Positions 21,080 to 33,369 are shown, numbered from the stretch's first letter. The stretch is DNA of 64,000 bases from Amaurobius ferox (GCA_951213105.1 OX578147.1:129456322-129520321); one strand, 5' to 3'. Program-made: numbers and translations. Notes: generated from the sequence alone by a model not told the origin.

Positions 21080-23500
21080 CAAATATCGCAACTCGAGTTT
21101 TCGACGAATCTACGCGTTTCGGAACCTTTAGAATACGAAAATACTATTTTTAGCTTGACGGCTGTGTGTGTCTGTGTGCCTGTCTGTCTGTGCAGATTTA
21201 GTATCTACTCTAACTAAAAAACTAATTGACCGAATTTCATAAAATTTGGTAGGTAAGCACTTGTGGGCGAATCTAGTGCTGATTAGTTTTGAGTACGATT
21301 CGGGATAAAATAGCCCGCCTTATTTTGCGAAATGGCCCGCAAAAGATTGTATCCACTCTAGCTGAAAAACTAATGGACTAAATTCCACGAAATTCGGTAA
21401 GTAAGTCACTTGTGGGACACCCTGGTGCTGATTAGATTTTAGTATGATTCGGAAAAAAATAACCTGCTTTTTTTTTTGCAAAATGGCCCGCAAAAACCAC
21501 CAAAATCTAAATAAAAACTACGTATGCTCAAATATATCCATTAAATGCTTGTTTAATACGTAATTTTTAACGAAGAAAAGAATAAGATCAACCCCAATAT
21601 ACTAGGACTAGCCGTTCTCGAGATATCTTAGTTCTTTCGTATTTTCTCTACGCCATCTTTGAAAAGAAGTCCAGTTATCCAATGAGAACGAAAATTGAAT
21701 AAAAAGTGAATTAAATGAAATTAAAATAAAGAGAACGTGAATATAAGTCTGCAGGGAAAGTCATATGTTGCCCACATCAGATTTTTACTTTCCCTGCAAT
21801 ACATGGTAATGTATAGGGAAAGTATTGGAATCATGTTGAAAATCGCAACTCGAGTTTTCGACGAATCCACACGTTTCGAGATCTCTAGAATACGAAAAAA
21901 ACTATTTTTAGGCTGACGTCTGTGTGTTTGTCTGTCTGTCTGTGTGTCTGTCTGTCTGTCTGTGTGTCTATGTAATGTATGTATCCACTCTAACTCAAAA
22001 AACTTATTGACCTAATTTCATAAAATTTGGTAGGTAAGTCACTTGGATATGACCCTGGTGCGATTGTAGTTTTTGGTACGATTCGTAAAAACAGAACCCG
22101 CCTTTTTTTTTGCGAAATGGCCCGTAAAAATTTCATGTATACACTCTAGCTAAATTACTAATTGACCAAATTTCACAAAATTTGGTAGGTAAGTTACTTG
22201 TACGCTACTCTGGTGCTGATTAGATTTTGATATTAATCGGAAAAGAACAACCTGCTTTTTTTTTACGAAATGGCCGCAAAAATGTCATGTATCCACTCTA
22301 GCTAAAATACTAATTACCAAATTTCACAAAATTTGGTAGATAAGTTACTTCTAGGATACTCTCTGGTGCTGATTATATTTTGGTATTATTCGGAAAATAA
22401 CAACCTGCTTTTTATTACGAAATAGCCCTCAAAAATCGCCAAAATCTAAAAAAAAAGCTACGTATGTTCAAATATATCAATTATATGCTTGTTTTATACG
22501 TAATTTTTGATGAGGAAAATAATAAGAACAACTCTATTACTCTAGGACTAACCGTTCTCGAGATATTTGAGATTTTGTGCATTTAGTTATGCTACTTTTG
22601 GAAAAATGCCCAATTTCCAAATAAAAACAAAAATTAAATTAAAAATGCAAATTTAGTGTTATTTAGTTCAATTAAACTAATGAATTCTTAAAGAAATAAA
22701 GAAAGTATGAATTTGAATTTGCAGGGAAAGTCATGTGCTGCCCACATCAGATTTTTACTTTTCCTGCAATACATGGTAATGTATAGGGAAAGTATTGGAA
22801 TCATGCCGAAAATCGCAATTCAAGTTTTCGACGGATCTACACGTTTCGGGACCTCTAGAATACGAAAAATCTATTTTTAGCGTGACGTCTGTGTGTGTGT
22901 CTGTGTGTGTGTCTGTGTGTCTGTCTGTGAATCTGTGCAGATTTTGTATCCACTCAAAAATTAAAAAACTAATGGCCCGAATTTCACAGAATTTGGTGGG
23001 TAAGTCACTTGTGGGCGAATCTAGTGCTGATTAGTTTTGGGTACGATTCGGAATAAAAGAACCCGCCTTTTTTTTCGAAATGGTCCGCAAAAGCCTGTAT
23101 CCACTCTAGCTGAAAAACTAATGGACCGAATTTCACAAAATTCAGTAGATAAATCGCGTGTGGGTTACCCTGGTGCTGATTAGATTTTGGTACGATTCGG
23201 AAAAAAATAACCTGCCTTTTTTTACAAAATGGCTCTCAAAAATTGTCAAAATCTAAAATAAAAGACTACGTATGCTCAAATATATCCATTAAATGCGTGT
23301 TTTATACGTAATTTTAGCAAAGAAAATAATAAGATCCACCTCATTACACTAAGACTAGCCGTTCTCGAGATATTTTAGTGCTTTCGCTATGCCACCATTG
23401 AAAATAAGTCCAGTTACCAAATGTGAACGAAAATTGAATTAAAATAAAGCGACCGTGAATATAAATCTGCAGGGAAAGTCATGTGCTGCCCACATCAGAT
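21080..23500 (+). mobile_element. F1 element array, three head-to-tail units
   Basis: Units at about 21080-21781 (hairpin end missing), 21786-22751 and 22756-23499. Each full unit opens with the hairpin ACTTTCCCTGCAATACAT-GGTA-ATGTATAGGGAAAGT and ends TGCAGGGAAAGTCATGTGCT+GCCCACATCAGA. Junctions are the same short T tract: CACATCAGA-TTTT-TACTTTCC. Internal blocks (CACTTGTGGG, GGTGCTGATTAG, CGCAAAATGGCCCGC, CCGTTCTCGAGATAT) recur two or more times inside a unit, and a (TGTC/TG)n tract follows the hairpin. Confidence 0.88.
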
Positions 23501-24261
23501 GTGTTTCATATTTCTGAATTTATGATTTGTGTATACAATAGAATATAAGTATATGCATTTGAATAATCTTTATCATAACGCCCGGTAACTGGAAAAATGA
23601 TTAAAAAAAACTTGCTTTGAAGTATGAAGTCTGACGTTCGACAGACCTTTTATCTGACTCCATAATTATATATGTATAAAAATGTTTACCTTATTTGTTT
23701 TTGACGGGAATAACTTTTAGAGTCAGTCTTTGGCTGAAATCGGTGCGTTACAAAAAATGTGAAACGTTTTGGACGCTTATAACCAATAAATAAAAAAACA
23801 ATGGAAACCTTTTTTCATGAAAATATGGTTCTGTATCTGAAATACAAAATATTTTAATATTTTAATATTTTGAACTATTTTTCGAAATATAAAATTTTTT
23901 TCCAAATGATATTTAGCTTAGATATATATTTTAGAAATATTAACTGAAAGTAAAATGACATAACTTGAAAGTTAAATTAGCACAGGTAATTGCTTGCTAT
24001 ATCTGTTTCTCGTTATATAAATTGAACTTACCGTTAAAAAGTATACAAGCTTATTGTATAAAATAATTTTAGTTTCAAATTTAATTCAAAACTCGACATC
24101 AACAATAAATGGTGAAATTGCAAATTAAACTAAATGCATATTTTTCTTGGGTGAAGAATGCCCTTAAAGAATATGTAGGAAAAGACAAAATTTGCTTTCT
24201 TAGGACAATAAGTGCTGCCCAACAGATTTGGTCTATCTCATGGAGCATAGGAATAATATTG
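23501..24261. other. Intron 8, between F1 copies
   Basis: AT-rich; no gene or element recognised. Confidence 0.5.
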
Positions 24262-24518
24262 TAATTTTTTAATATAAAATTTTATAAAATTTGGTCAACT
24301 AATTTTTTAATTAGAGTGTATACATACATTGCACAGACACACGTACAGACACATACAGGCACGCACACACACACATACACAGACGTCACGCTAAAAATAA
24401 ATTCTACGCATTCCATAGGTCCCAAAACTTGTAGATCCGTAGAAAACTCGAGTTGCACTTTTTCCACACGATTCCAATACTTTTCCTGTACATTACCATG
24501 TATTGTAGGGAAAGTAAA
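24262..24518 (-). mobile_element. F1 fragment, hairpin end, minus orientation
   Basis: CA-rich core (24338-24382), AAAACTCGAGTTGCACTTTTTC and CCAATACTTTTCCTGTACATTA-CCATGTATTGTAGGGAAAGT hairpin. Confidence 0.82.
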
Positions 24519-25040
24519 ATGTTAATGAATGTTAGCTTTGGAGATTCCTTCTATGTTTCGTGAGAATAATTTCGGCAGGATATTGACGTTGTCCTCAACT
24601 TGATACAATGGTGCTCAAAAAATTGCATCTCCCACATATTTCTATGTCATTAATGGAAAAAATACTGTAACGCATTTAAAGTGATAAAGTGTTTTATATT
24701 GATGATTACATTGAAGAGAAGTGTATAATGTAATGCACAAAAATTATTTACTTAGAAATGTCTGTGTGAATTATTCTGAAATAATGATGAATATGTGACA
24801 ATTCTCCAAAAAGCTGTTTTCAAAGCTTCTTAAATGTTTAGTTCACATATTTTTTTATAAATGTAATCATCTAACGTTTACGCATACTGTTATACATGAA
24901 ACTATTATAGATGAAGCAGAATTTTTTCGAAATGTTAGATCACTTTTTTAAAGACTTTTAACAATTTTACACCTGTGTTTCTAGACTTTCATGCTGCAAT
25001 TTTGTGTTACAAGTATAATGCGCATAAAGCATGTTTCTAT
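24519..25040. other. Intron 8, AT-rich spacer
   Basis: Nothing recognised. Confidence 0.5.
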
Positions 25041-25990
25041 ATCGTATATTAAAAAGTTTGTAACTTTAATTTTAAAAATATAAGTTCCTTTAGCGGGAAT
25101 ACAGGCAATCCAGTTCATTTAAATGTTTTGAATTGCTCTTTTTTATTCTAAAAACAAATATCGACAAAGCAAAATCTAGTAACACATCTTAGAACATTAC
25201 GGCTATGATTTTACGGCCAAAAATAATTTTACGGATAATTTCTTTAAATTTACGGCCACGTAATTACGGCCAAAAAATGATTTTACGGACAATTCCCTAA
25301 AAATTACGATCACAAAATGACGGCCATTCATATTTTTTTACGGCCATGTATTTTTACGAACATGAATGTAATTTTACAGACAATGGCCGGATCCCTATTG
25401 CCGGAATTTGGCCATAATCTTGCGAAGTTTTTTTTTAGTGTACCGTTTATTAAAAAGTTTGTAACTTTAATTTAAAAAATACAAATTCCTTTAGTAGGCA
25501 TACAGACAATCCAGTTCACTTAAATGTTTTGAATTGCTCTGTTTTATTCTAAACACAAATATCAACAAAGCAAAATCTAGTAACACATTTTAGCACATTG
25601 CGACCATGATTTTACGGCCAAAAATAATTTTACGGATAATTTCTTTAAATTTACGACCACGTAATTACGGTCAAAAAATAATTTTACGGACAATTTCCTA
25701 AAAATTACGACCATTCATGTTTTTTTACGGTCATGTATTTTTACGAACATGGATGTAATTTTACGGACAATGACTGGATCCTATTGCCGGAATTTGGCCG
25801 GAATCTTGCGAAGTTTTTTTTAGTGTACCGTATATTAAAAATTTTGTAACTTTAATTTAAAAAATACAAATTCCTTTAGTGGGCATGCAGGCAATCCAGT
25901 TCACTTAAATGTTTTAAATTGCGCTTTTTTATTCGAAAAACAAATATTGACAAAGCAACATCTAGTAACACATCTTAGCACATTGTGTGA
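25041..25990 (+). repeat. 390-400 bp tandem repeat with internal TTTACGG motif array
   Basis: AAAAAGTTTGTAACTTTAAT starts units at 25051, 25452 and (AAAAATTTTG) 25837, giving 2.4 units. Inside each of the first two units a short motif (ATTTTACGGCCA or ATTTTACGGACAA, with TTACGACCA variants) recurs about eight times. The third unit stops before the motif block. Confidence 0.88.
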
Positions 25991-27438
25991 TTTATTAACA
26001 CATTGTAAAGAAACCTCAATGGATGATTGTGTGTATGTACTTTATATCGTGAAGCAAAACTGCCTTAAAAATTTGTGTTCCTTTTCAAGATCTTAATTTT
26101 GTAAATATTTCTTATAATAAGCAAATTTCTTATATATAAGCAAAAGAGTGATACAAAAGGGAAATATTAGTTTAATTTAGAATCGGTGAGATATGAAATG
26201 ACCTGTTTGTAACTTTAGAGATCTATGGGGTATTTTGCGCGCCGTGCAATATTTGTGTTTGCAGAGAACAATCTGAATTTCTATATTTTATCTCAAAAAT
26301 ATTGATTATTCGCTATTCATCCGCAGTTTTACTCGTTACTATGAAAATCACCCGGGATAGTCGAGTAAGCGTGGAAACTGGCTTGCTTGCTCAACGAGTA
26401 AAGTTGAATACCGTGTAATTTTACTCAATGATATAATTCTGGCGATTTTTCATTGAGTGCATTTAAAATGATTAGTGAATTCATTCCTGCTGTTAATTTA
26501 TGACTGAGAAAACTTCAAGGAAACTGCAACACTGATATACTGTTCCCACACTATGTAGTATACGTAAATCTAAAAGTGTGGGATGAGAGGGGAAGGATTC
26601 GAGCCAAAGATTTTGATGGATTTGCGCGGTTTGAGAATCCTTTTATACGAATCAACCATTCTTTCAATACCTGTGTGTCAATCAGTTTGGGGTCATATCT
26701 CTGGAACAAATTAATACAATTGAACTAAATTTGATGCTGTCTCAATCGACGAGCCTCATAGACTTATTAAATCTTTCGATAAACAAACGGATGGAATGTT
26801 CTTCATTTTTCGAACATTGCCTTTTGAAAATCGTAAACAAATTTATTAAAATATAAATAAATATTCAAATGATGCAAATGAGATGCCTTTATATCACATT
26901 TTATTGTAAATTAAGTGACATCATGTATGAGAATAATAAGCGCCGTTCTTGAGATACTGAAGATTTTTCATATAAAATGAAAAAATTGATAGAAACACGC
27001 TATTATTAAATATGTGAGTGCTTTGTAACTAATTCTAATCCGAAATGGATGGGACACCCTTGTTCAGCGATAGACCTTGTTTAGATAAGGCGTTCTGGAG
27101 ATTATAAAAATTTTACTTCTCCATAGAAGGCGCGGAAGGTATCAATATTCGAGTGAATCGGTGAAATTTGGATGGGTCAAGCTGCATAACAGCTATAAGC
27201 CTATATTGAGTTTTAGCGATTTTTGCTAAAGAAATGCTACAATGTGTGTTATTTTATTTCCACAAAACTAAAATTAAATCAGTAGTAAATGTCACGTGTT
27301 GAATTTGTCAGATATTTTATATTTAATTTTAATTTTCGTCATACTCTAAAATGAGCCTTCAACATTATAAAGTTTCTTGCTCATCTCTTTGAATATTCCA
27401 TTATTATATTTTGAATTTATGTAATCAGAAAGCTTTTA
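25991..27438. other. Intron 8, spacer
   Basis: Parts resemble decayed repeats of the F families ('GCGCCGTTCTTGAGATACTGAA' type block near 26940), but no ends are visible. No gene recognised. Confidence 0.45.
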
Positions 27439-27598
27439 TTACTTTCCTTATATACATAATGTATAAGGAAAGTATTGTGACGGGGTCGAAAATTCGAATT
27501 CGAGTTTTCGACGGGAGAGCACGTTTCAAGCATCCCTGATCACGAATCAAACATTTTTGAAGTGATGTCTGTGTGTGTGCGTGTGTGTGTGAGTGCGC

Positions 27599-27629
<31 letters not shown>

Positions 27630-28402
27630 CGTCAGTGACACTGAGGAGACGATAACTGACGAACGAATGGACCTATTTGAACCAAATTTGGTACAAAAAT
27701 CATAATTCATAAACACTGGAAGCCTATTGTGTTTATACGCAATCGAATGTTCAGAACTCCCCTAAATTTTCGAATGAAATTTTGAAAAAAATTGTCAAAA
27801 AATCAAAACCCCTAATAAAGTTACGCAAATAGACATTTCTTATGTAATTTTTCATTAGAAAACGATTGACATCAATTTTAGAACACTAACATGAACCTTT
27901 CTCGAGATATTGCACATTTTTCAAAAAAATTATCAAAAAGCCATATAAAATAATAAAAAAAAAGATTTCCTATTGAGAACCATGTTCACTTTTCATATGT
28001 AATACCATGCGATAAGTTGGGTGACATCATTCTCGTGGATCTAGCTCGTTCCATTCATGAAAAAGATACTTTGAGTAATATTTTTGTATTTGAGCGCCAA
28101 TAGTCATTTATCTACTGTAAGAATAACTTATTTCTTCGTCCATAATGCTTGGCGAGATTTTGGCGACGAATTTTGCGGAATGTCGCCAACTTGGCGACAT
28201 TTTTAATTGCTGCCAAATTAACAAAAATCTCGCCAAATGGATAAAAATGACGCTTAACCAAAGAAAATGACGACTAATTGAAGAAAATTCAATATCTTGG
28301 GAAGAATATAAATATCTACTATAAGAATAACATTTTTTTTAACTGTAAAAATAGTAAATTCATTGCATTATATAAGGAAAGTCATGTGTTGCCCACATCA
28401 GA
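27439..28402 (+). mobile_element. F2 element, complete, plus orientation
   Basis: It opens with TTACTTTCCTTATATACATA-ATGTATAAGGAAAGT and ends TTATATAAGGAAAGTCATGT+GTTGCCCACATCAGA. Core (GT)n at 27568-27626, the CTCGAGATATTGCACATTTT block, and a cluster of TTGGCGA/TCGCCAA words at 28148-28240. Length 964 bp. Confidence 0.88.
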
Positions 28403-28998
28403 TTTTTTTAATTTCAAATGAAATGAGTCAACAGATATCATAATTCAAATATCATAAAGGTATGTGGATGAAATAAATTTTTACTGTTTCTGTCGAAAAT
28501 CAGATGTGTGAGCTAATTTGGCTTTTGTGAAGCGAAACTAATAATTTATATATATATAAGTATGTTTAAAAAAAAAACAGAAAAATGGAATTATAAATAT
28601 TTTTATTTCATTTTTTCAGGATATTTTACATGACTTATTTAAAGACTCAATGACGCTGAACACGCCAAATAATTTGATTTGTTTTTTCGAAAAATATGAA
28701 CTTATTTCCTAATAAAAACTTTTTAAAATTACTGACGAGACAAAGCTGAAAGTAAAGTACATAACTGCTTGCACATATTAACAAGACACATAAATAATAT
28801 TTTTCGCATTACATATATAAGTTTGTTTTTATCAAAATGTGCTTTCTCAAAAAATGCATGCAATTAATGCTGGTTCGTCACATTTCTAAGAGCCAAAATT
28901 TTCTAAAACTTAGACAAAAGTTAATGGGTCAAGTTCATATTACGTTCATAATTTATAGGCCACTGTCAAAACATTTCACCATTTTACTCAATCCTGAC
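28403..28998. other. Spacer between F2 copy and nested gene
   Basis: AT-rich; would include the 3-prime untranslated region of the nested minus-strand gene (AATAAA on minus at 28607-28602). Confidence 0.45.
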
Positions 28999-29430
28999 TT
29001 AATAAACATAATCCAATATCAACATTATGACATAAACAATCATGGGAAGTAAGACGAACATTATCGGTTCAGGTGTTGATTCGGGCACATCTACAGTTTG
29101 ATCGTCTGCAGATTCGATTGTATCTTGCATATTGTGCTCGTATGAGAAAAATATCATATCATCAATTGGTTTAGGGAAGGAAGACTGGCTTATTTTCTTT
29201 GACCAATCACATAAGCTGCAGTTTTCCATGTCTCCATAACGACTTATATCAGCATATTCCTCTTTGTTGTCATCATAACTATTTTCTTTCTCCAAGTCTT
29301 TCAAAATAAGTTCATTAATATCAAGATCTTCTTTAGATGCTTGTTTAAGGTCAGATACAGATGAATTGGCGTTTGTATTTTCTTTAGATATTTCGTTGCG
29401 CATTTCCAAGGCATCGTCATTTCAAAAAAA
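28999..29430 (-). pseudogene. Nested unknown gene, exon 3, 3-prime part with hydrophobic tail
   Basis: The 136-residue frame reads ENTNANSSVSDLKQASKED, then LDINELILKDLEKENSYDD, matching PDINELILKELDKDSYDDYK in the part upstream of the F2 insertion. It ends in PEPIMFVLLPMIVYVIML and a few more residues before a TAA, a typical C-terminal membrane anchor. On the far side of the insertion the frame starts abruptly at 29430, so the two parts were once one coding region or are two copies of one motif. A minus-strand AATAAA lies at 28607-28602, about 390 bp past the stop. Confidence 0.55.
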
Positions 29431-30065
29431 TCTGATGTGGGCAACACATGACTTTCCTTATATAATGCAAAGAATTTACTACTTTTACAGTTAAAAAAAT
29501 GTTATTCTTATAGTAGTTGGCGACATTCCGCCAAATCCGTCGCCAAAATCTCGCCAAGCGTTATGGACGGAGAAATAAGTTATTCTTACAGCAGATAAAT
29601 GACTATTGGCGTTCAAATACAAAAGTATTACTCAAAGTATCTTTTTTCACGAATGGAACGAGCTAAATACACGAGAATATTGTCACCTAATTTATCGCAT
29701 GGTATTACATATGAAAAGTGAACATGTTTCTCAATAGGAAATATATTTTTTTTTATTTTATATAACTTTTTGATAATTTTTTTGAAAAATGTGCAATATC
29801 TCGAGACCGGTTCATATTAGCGTTCTAAAATTTATGTCAATCGTTTTCTAATAAAAAATTACATAAGAAATGTCTATTTGCGTAACTTTATTAGCGGTTT
29901 TGATTTCTTGACGATTTTTTCAAAATTTCACTCGAAAGTTTAGGTGGGTTCTGAACATTCGATTGCGTATAAAAACAATAGACTTCCAGAGTTTACAGAT
30001 TGTGATTTTTGTACCAAATTTCGTTCGAATCGGTCCATTCGATCGTCAGTTATCGTCTCCACAGA

Positions 30066-30128
<63 letters not shown>

Positions 30129-30133
30129 ACATA

Positions 30134-30173
<40 letters not shown>

Positions 30174-30300
30174 TCACTTCAAAAATGTTTGATTCCTGAT
30201 CAGGGATGCCTGAAACGTGCTCTCCCGTCGAAAACTCGAATTCGAATTTTCGACCCCGTCACAATACTTTCCTTATACCTTATGTATATAAGGAAAGTAA
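29431..30300 (-). mobile_element. F2 element, complete, minus orientation, inserted in nested gene
   Basis: It starts TCTGATGTGGGCAACACATG with ACTTTCCTTATATAATGC and ends in the hairpin ACTTTCCTTATACCTTATG-TATATAAGGAAAGTAA. It holds the same TCGCCAA cluster and a long (CA)n core at 30068-30168. It separates two parts of one minus-strand coding region. With the plus copy at 27439 it forms an inverted pair. Confidence 0.88.
30068..30168. repeat. (CA)n microsatellite inside F2
   Basis: About 100 bp of CA dinucleotides with two TCACACA/ATACTTTCAC interruptions. Confidence 0.95.
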
Positions 30301-31947
30301 TAACTAGACTGCTCGGCAAGGAATGTGGAATGGTTAGGCGTACATGAATGCCATTTCTTTTCATCTATTGTCGTCTGACTCGTAGAACCTTCCAAATTCT
30401 TTCCATTTTTGACACTGTCATACATTTTTGAAATGTTAGATATAATAACTTGCTCAAGTGAGTGTGTATCGAGTATTTGAGATTAATTCGGCATTGATTT
30501 GATATTCGCGATTTGTTCTTTTATATATGTATATGAGCATGAGATGAACTTATTGAGAGTATCATCATATGTAGTCTTAAATGTTGGAACAATTAATGTC
30601 TCTTCAAAACTATTTCTATCATTATTTTTATTTTTGTAGTCATCATAACTGTCTTTATCTAATTCTTTTAAAATAAGTTCATTAATATCTGGAAGTTGAG
30701 TATCCAAGTTTTGTTCAAGCTCAGGTACAGAGACGACTATGTTTTCTTTAGATGGTAATAACTGTTTCAAATTGATTCGAGATTCTATCCCTGTTATAGG
30801 GAAAGATGATTCATTTGGCATATTTGAAAGGCATTCTATGCCTTTTTTCGCTTGTATGCCAAAATTATATTTATTAATCGGTTTTTCAAGGAATAATGAA
30901 TCATTAGGCTTATTGAAAAGGCATTTTTTGCCTTTTTCAGCCTGTACGCCAAAATTATATTTATTAATCTTTTTTTCCAAGCATGATAATTCATTTGGCT
31001 TATATGAAAGGCATCCTTTGCCTTTTTTCGCCTGTATGCCAAAATAATTTTTGTTAATCTGTGTTTCAGGGAATGATAATTTAGTAGACTTATACAAAAG
31101 GCATTCTCTGCCTTGGTCTTCCTGTCTGTCAAAATAAATATTATCAGTCTGTTTTGAAAGGAAAGGTAATTCGCTAAGATTATATAAATGGCATTCTTTA
31201 TTACTTATTTCTGACCTACTCGTAGTTTTCCAAAGAGTTAGTTATTAATATTGTCTTCACATATGGTATCGGATGTATCAATTTCTTGCTCTGACTTTGT
31301 CTTCATTTCAGATGAATTCCTCATTGCTTTAATTTGATTTACAGGGGTGAATCCATTTGCCTTATTAACCTTCCAGGCGTTAACTTAAATATTGTTATAG
31401 GTATTTTATAGTCAGCATCACTTTCGGCTGAGCTGCCTTGACTCTCATCAGATTTCCATTTAATAAAATTAAAAGCACGGAACTGTGCTTCGTAGCAAAT
31501 CAATGTAGCCGATGTTGAAGGTTGGTGTATCATGTTTACATCTTGATTGAATTCCATGAAGCCAGGAATAGGTATTAAGTGCTTTTCTTCATCTTTGCTC
31601 TTAAATTTGGCCATTTTGCGGTTTGATAATTTTACGGCTCCATCAAGTGGAAGATTATTAAGAGCGTTTTCTAATTCTAAAGACGTCAATTTCAAATGCT
31701 CATGTTTCGGTGTTTGCTCCTCAAACTTTTCTTGTTTTTCCGGTTTCTGGTTTTGTTTCATTTCTATGTTTTGACAATTTTCCGTTTGTTTAGAATCAAG
31801 GATCGTTTTGAATTCTTCAGAGGATGCAGTTTCCTTCTGTGCGAAATTTAACATTCCATGATCTCATTACCGCAATCTTCTCCTGTTTCATTAGTAATCA
31901 GATACTTTGGATTTTCGAATACTCTTTTTCTCTTACATCTTCTAAAT
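30301..31947 (-). pseudogene. Nested unknown gene, exon 3, 5-prime part with five 30-residue repeats
   Basis: A TTCTTTTCAG acceptor on the minus strand precedes 31947. The coding then runs FRRCKRKRVFENPKYL, a frameshift near 31855, a 170-residue open stretch (31854-31339) containing LICYEAQFRAFNFIKWK, frameshifts near 31370 and 31245, and then the repeat block to 30780. After it comes PDINELILKELDKDSYDDYK, a TAA at 30481-30483, and 60 further codons in the same frame (to EQSSYYF) before an F2 insertion. The unit (residues such as NKPNDSLFLEKPINKYNF) is lysine-rich. No family is recognised. Either it is a decayed gene or a real gene with assembly indels. Confidence 0.55.
30780..31195 (-). repeat. 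90-bp in-frame coding repeat, five units
   Basis: The anchor GGCATTC/GGCATTT recurs at 30831, 30921, 31011, 31101 and 31191, exactly 90 bp apart each time. Translated on the minus strand, each unit is 30 residues with pattern C-L-x-x-K-P-N-x-x-x-F-L-E-K-x-I-N-K-Y-x-F-G-I-Q-A-K-K-G. Units differ by many substitutions but no indels. Confidence 0.85.
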
Positions 31948-32122
31948 CTGAAAAGAACAATTTATTTATGTTAAATAGCAAATGATACCATGCATACTTA
32001 ATGTAAAATTAATAATTTTGCACACATTATACTAGCAAATTTGACTTTCTTCAAAGCGAGTTAAAAATAACTTATCACGGTATCACGGTATCATGTTATC
32101 ATGTTATCACGGTATCTGTTAA
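31948..32122. other. Nested-gene intron with short ATCACGGT repeats
   Basis: TATCACGGTATCACGGTATC and TATCATGTTATC repeat at about 32071-32108. Confidence 0.55.
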
Positions 32123-32540
32123 TTTATTACTTTCCATATACACATAGTATAATATATAGGAACAGTTTTGTGACGGTGATAAAATTTCAGATTCGAGGTT
32201 TGGACGGAAAAACAGTTTTCAAGCATACCTGAACTGAAAATATTTTTCAGTTAGTGGGTGCGTGTTTGAGTGTATGGAGACGATACCTCACAAACAAATG
32301 AAATGTTTCGAACGAAATTTGGTAGAAAAAATACAAGCAATGATTACTGGAAGGCTTCTGGTGTTAAATGCAATGGGAATTTCTGTAAACTGAATGATAT
32401 TACTTTAACTGAAATTATCGAAAACCTCAACTTAATTAACCGAAAGATTGAAGAAGAGACTATTTTTCATATATACATATATTTTTCATTTATAAAGATA
32501 CTCGGTTTCTGTTGACGTTTGATTTTATGGAGTATTATAT
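32123..32540 (+). mobile_element. Worn F2-like element, hairpin half
   Basis: TTACTTTCCATATACACATA, then TATAGGAACAGTTTTGTGACGG+TGATAAAATT and TTGGACGG mirror the F2 opening (hairpin, GTGACGGGGTCGAAAATT, TTCGACGG). The far end is not visible. Confidence 0.6.
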
Positions 32541-33147
32541 CGACCCTATGTATTTTTAGAAATCACATTATATGGTGACATTAAGACATTCTCGTTCAAA
32601 TTATGATTAATTCTGGAAATTTTTTTCTGTTTAATGTTATCCGAATTCATACGACTTAATACCTGTTTAATATTGTAGGATTGTCTCAAACTATGCTTGT
32701 AATTAATCGCTTTTTGTACCCAATACGATTAAAACTAAATATTGTCTAAAATTAACTCATTCTCATTAGAAGCATTTAATCTCTTGCATGTTTAAAAGTA
32801 AACTTATTCCTACAAGAAATTGTAAAACACATGACAATTTAGATGCAGCAATAAATTTAACAAATAACATTTTCAGTGTGAGATACACACATGTGTTGCT
32901 CATTGTAATGTTCTACAAGATTGATATGCTAATAAAACTTGTGTAACTGAAAACAATTGTGTATTTAAATACTATATAGGCCTAATTAGGAGAAAATATG
33001 GCTTGAGTGGCACTTCCGATATACAATAGCCTAAAGGTGGAACATGCTATAAAATGATTCGCCACCAATGTTCTATTACTTATTCTTGAAACAAATATTA
33101 AAATTTGACATTTGTTAAAATTTTAGAAACTTATTGAAACAACTTAC
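32541..33147. other. Nested-gene intron, nothing else recognised
   Basis: AT-rich sequence between the worn F2-like copy and exon 2 of the nested gene. Confidence 0.45.
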
Positions 33148-33369
33148 TAGTTTTTCAATGTGCACTTTTTCAATTTTTTCACATTGCTCTCTTTGCCCTC
33201 TATATCAGGAGCTTGATCGATATTCTTATGAGCTTCTATATTTTCAATAGATTTCTCTTTGCCCAAGCTTTGACAATTATCTTAGTTGGCCACACATTTT
33301 CCGGATGCTGTCTTGATGTCATTCGGTTTCAGATCAGCACCCTTGCTTTGTCTCGAAAATCTCTTCTTA
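33148..33369 (-). pseudogene. Nested unknown gene, exon 2 (one in-frame stop)
   Basis: On the minus strand a TTTTTTAG acceptor precedes 33369 and a GTAAGT donor follows 33148; phase 2 to 2. It encodes a basic start (KKRFSRQSKGADLKPNDIK) and an acidic and lysine-rich stretch (EKSIENIEAHKNIDQAPD). One TAA interrupts it after GKCVAN, consistent with a CAA to TAA change. The last two bases TA joined to the first base of exon 3 would also read TAA. Splice sites look intact, so decay is recent, or the exon 3 acceptor is slightly elsewhere. Confidence 0.5.

Noticed and set aside
29940..30347. Open frames encoding His-Thr or Val-Cys repeats over the (CA)n tract
   Set aside because: They are translations of a dinucleotide microsatellite inside an F2 element, on both strands; the same occurs at 57946-58233, 22795-23034, 39075-39272 and 3386-3622.
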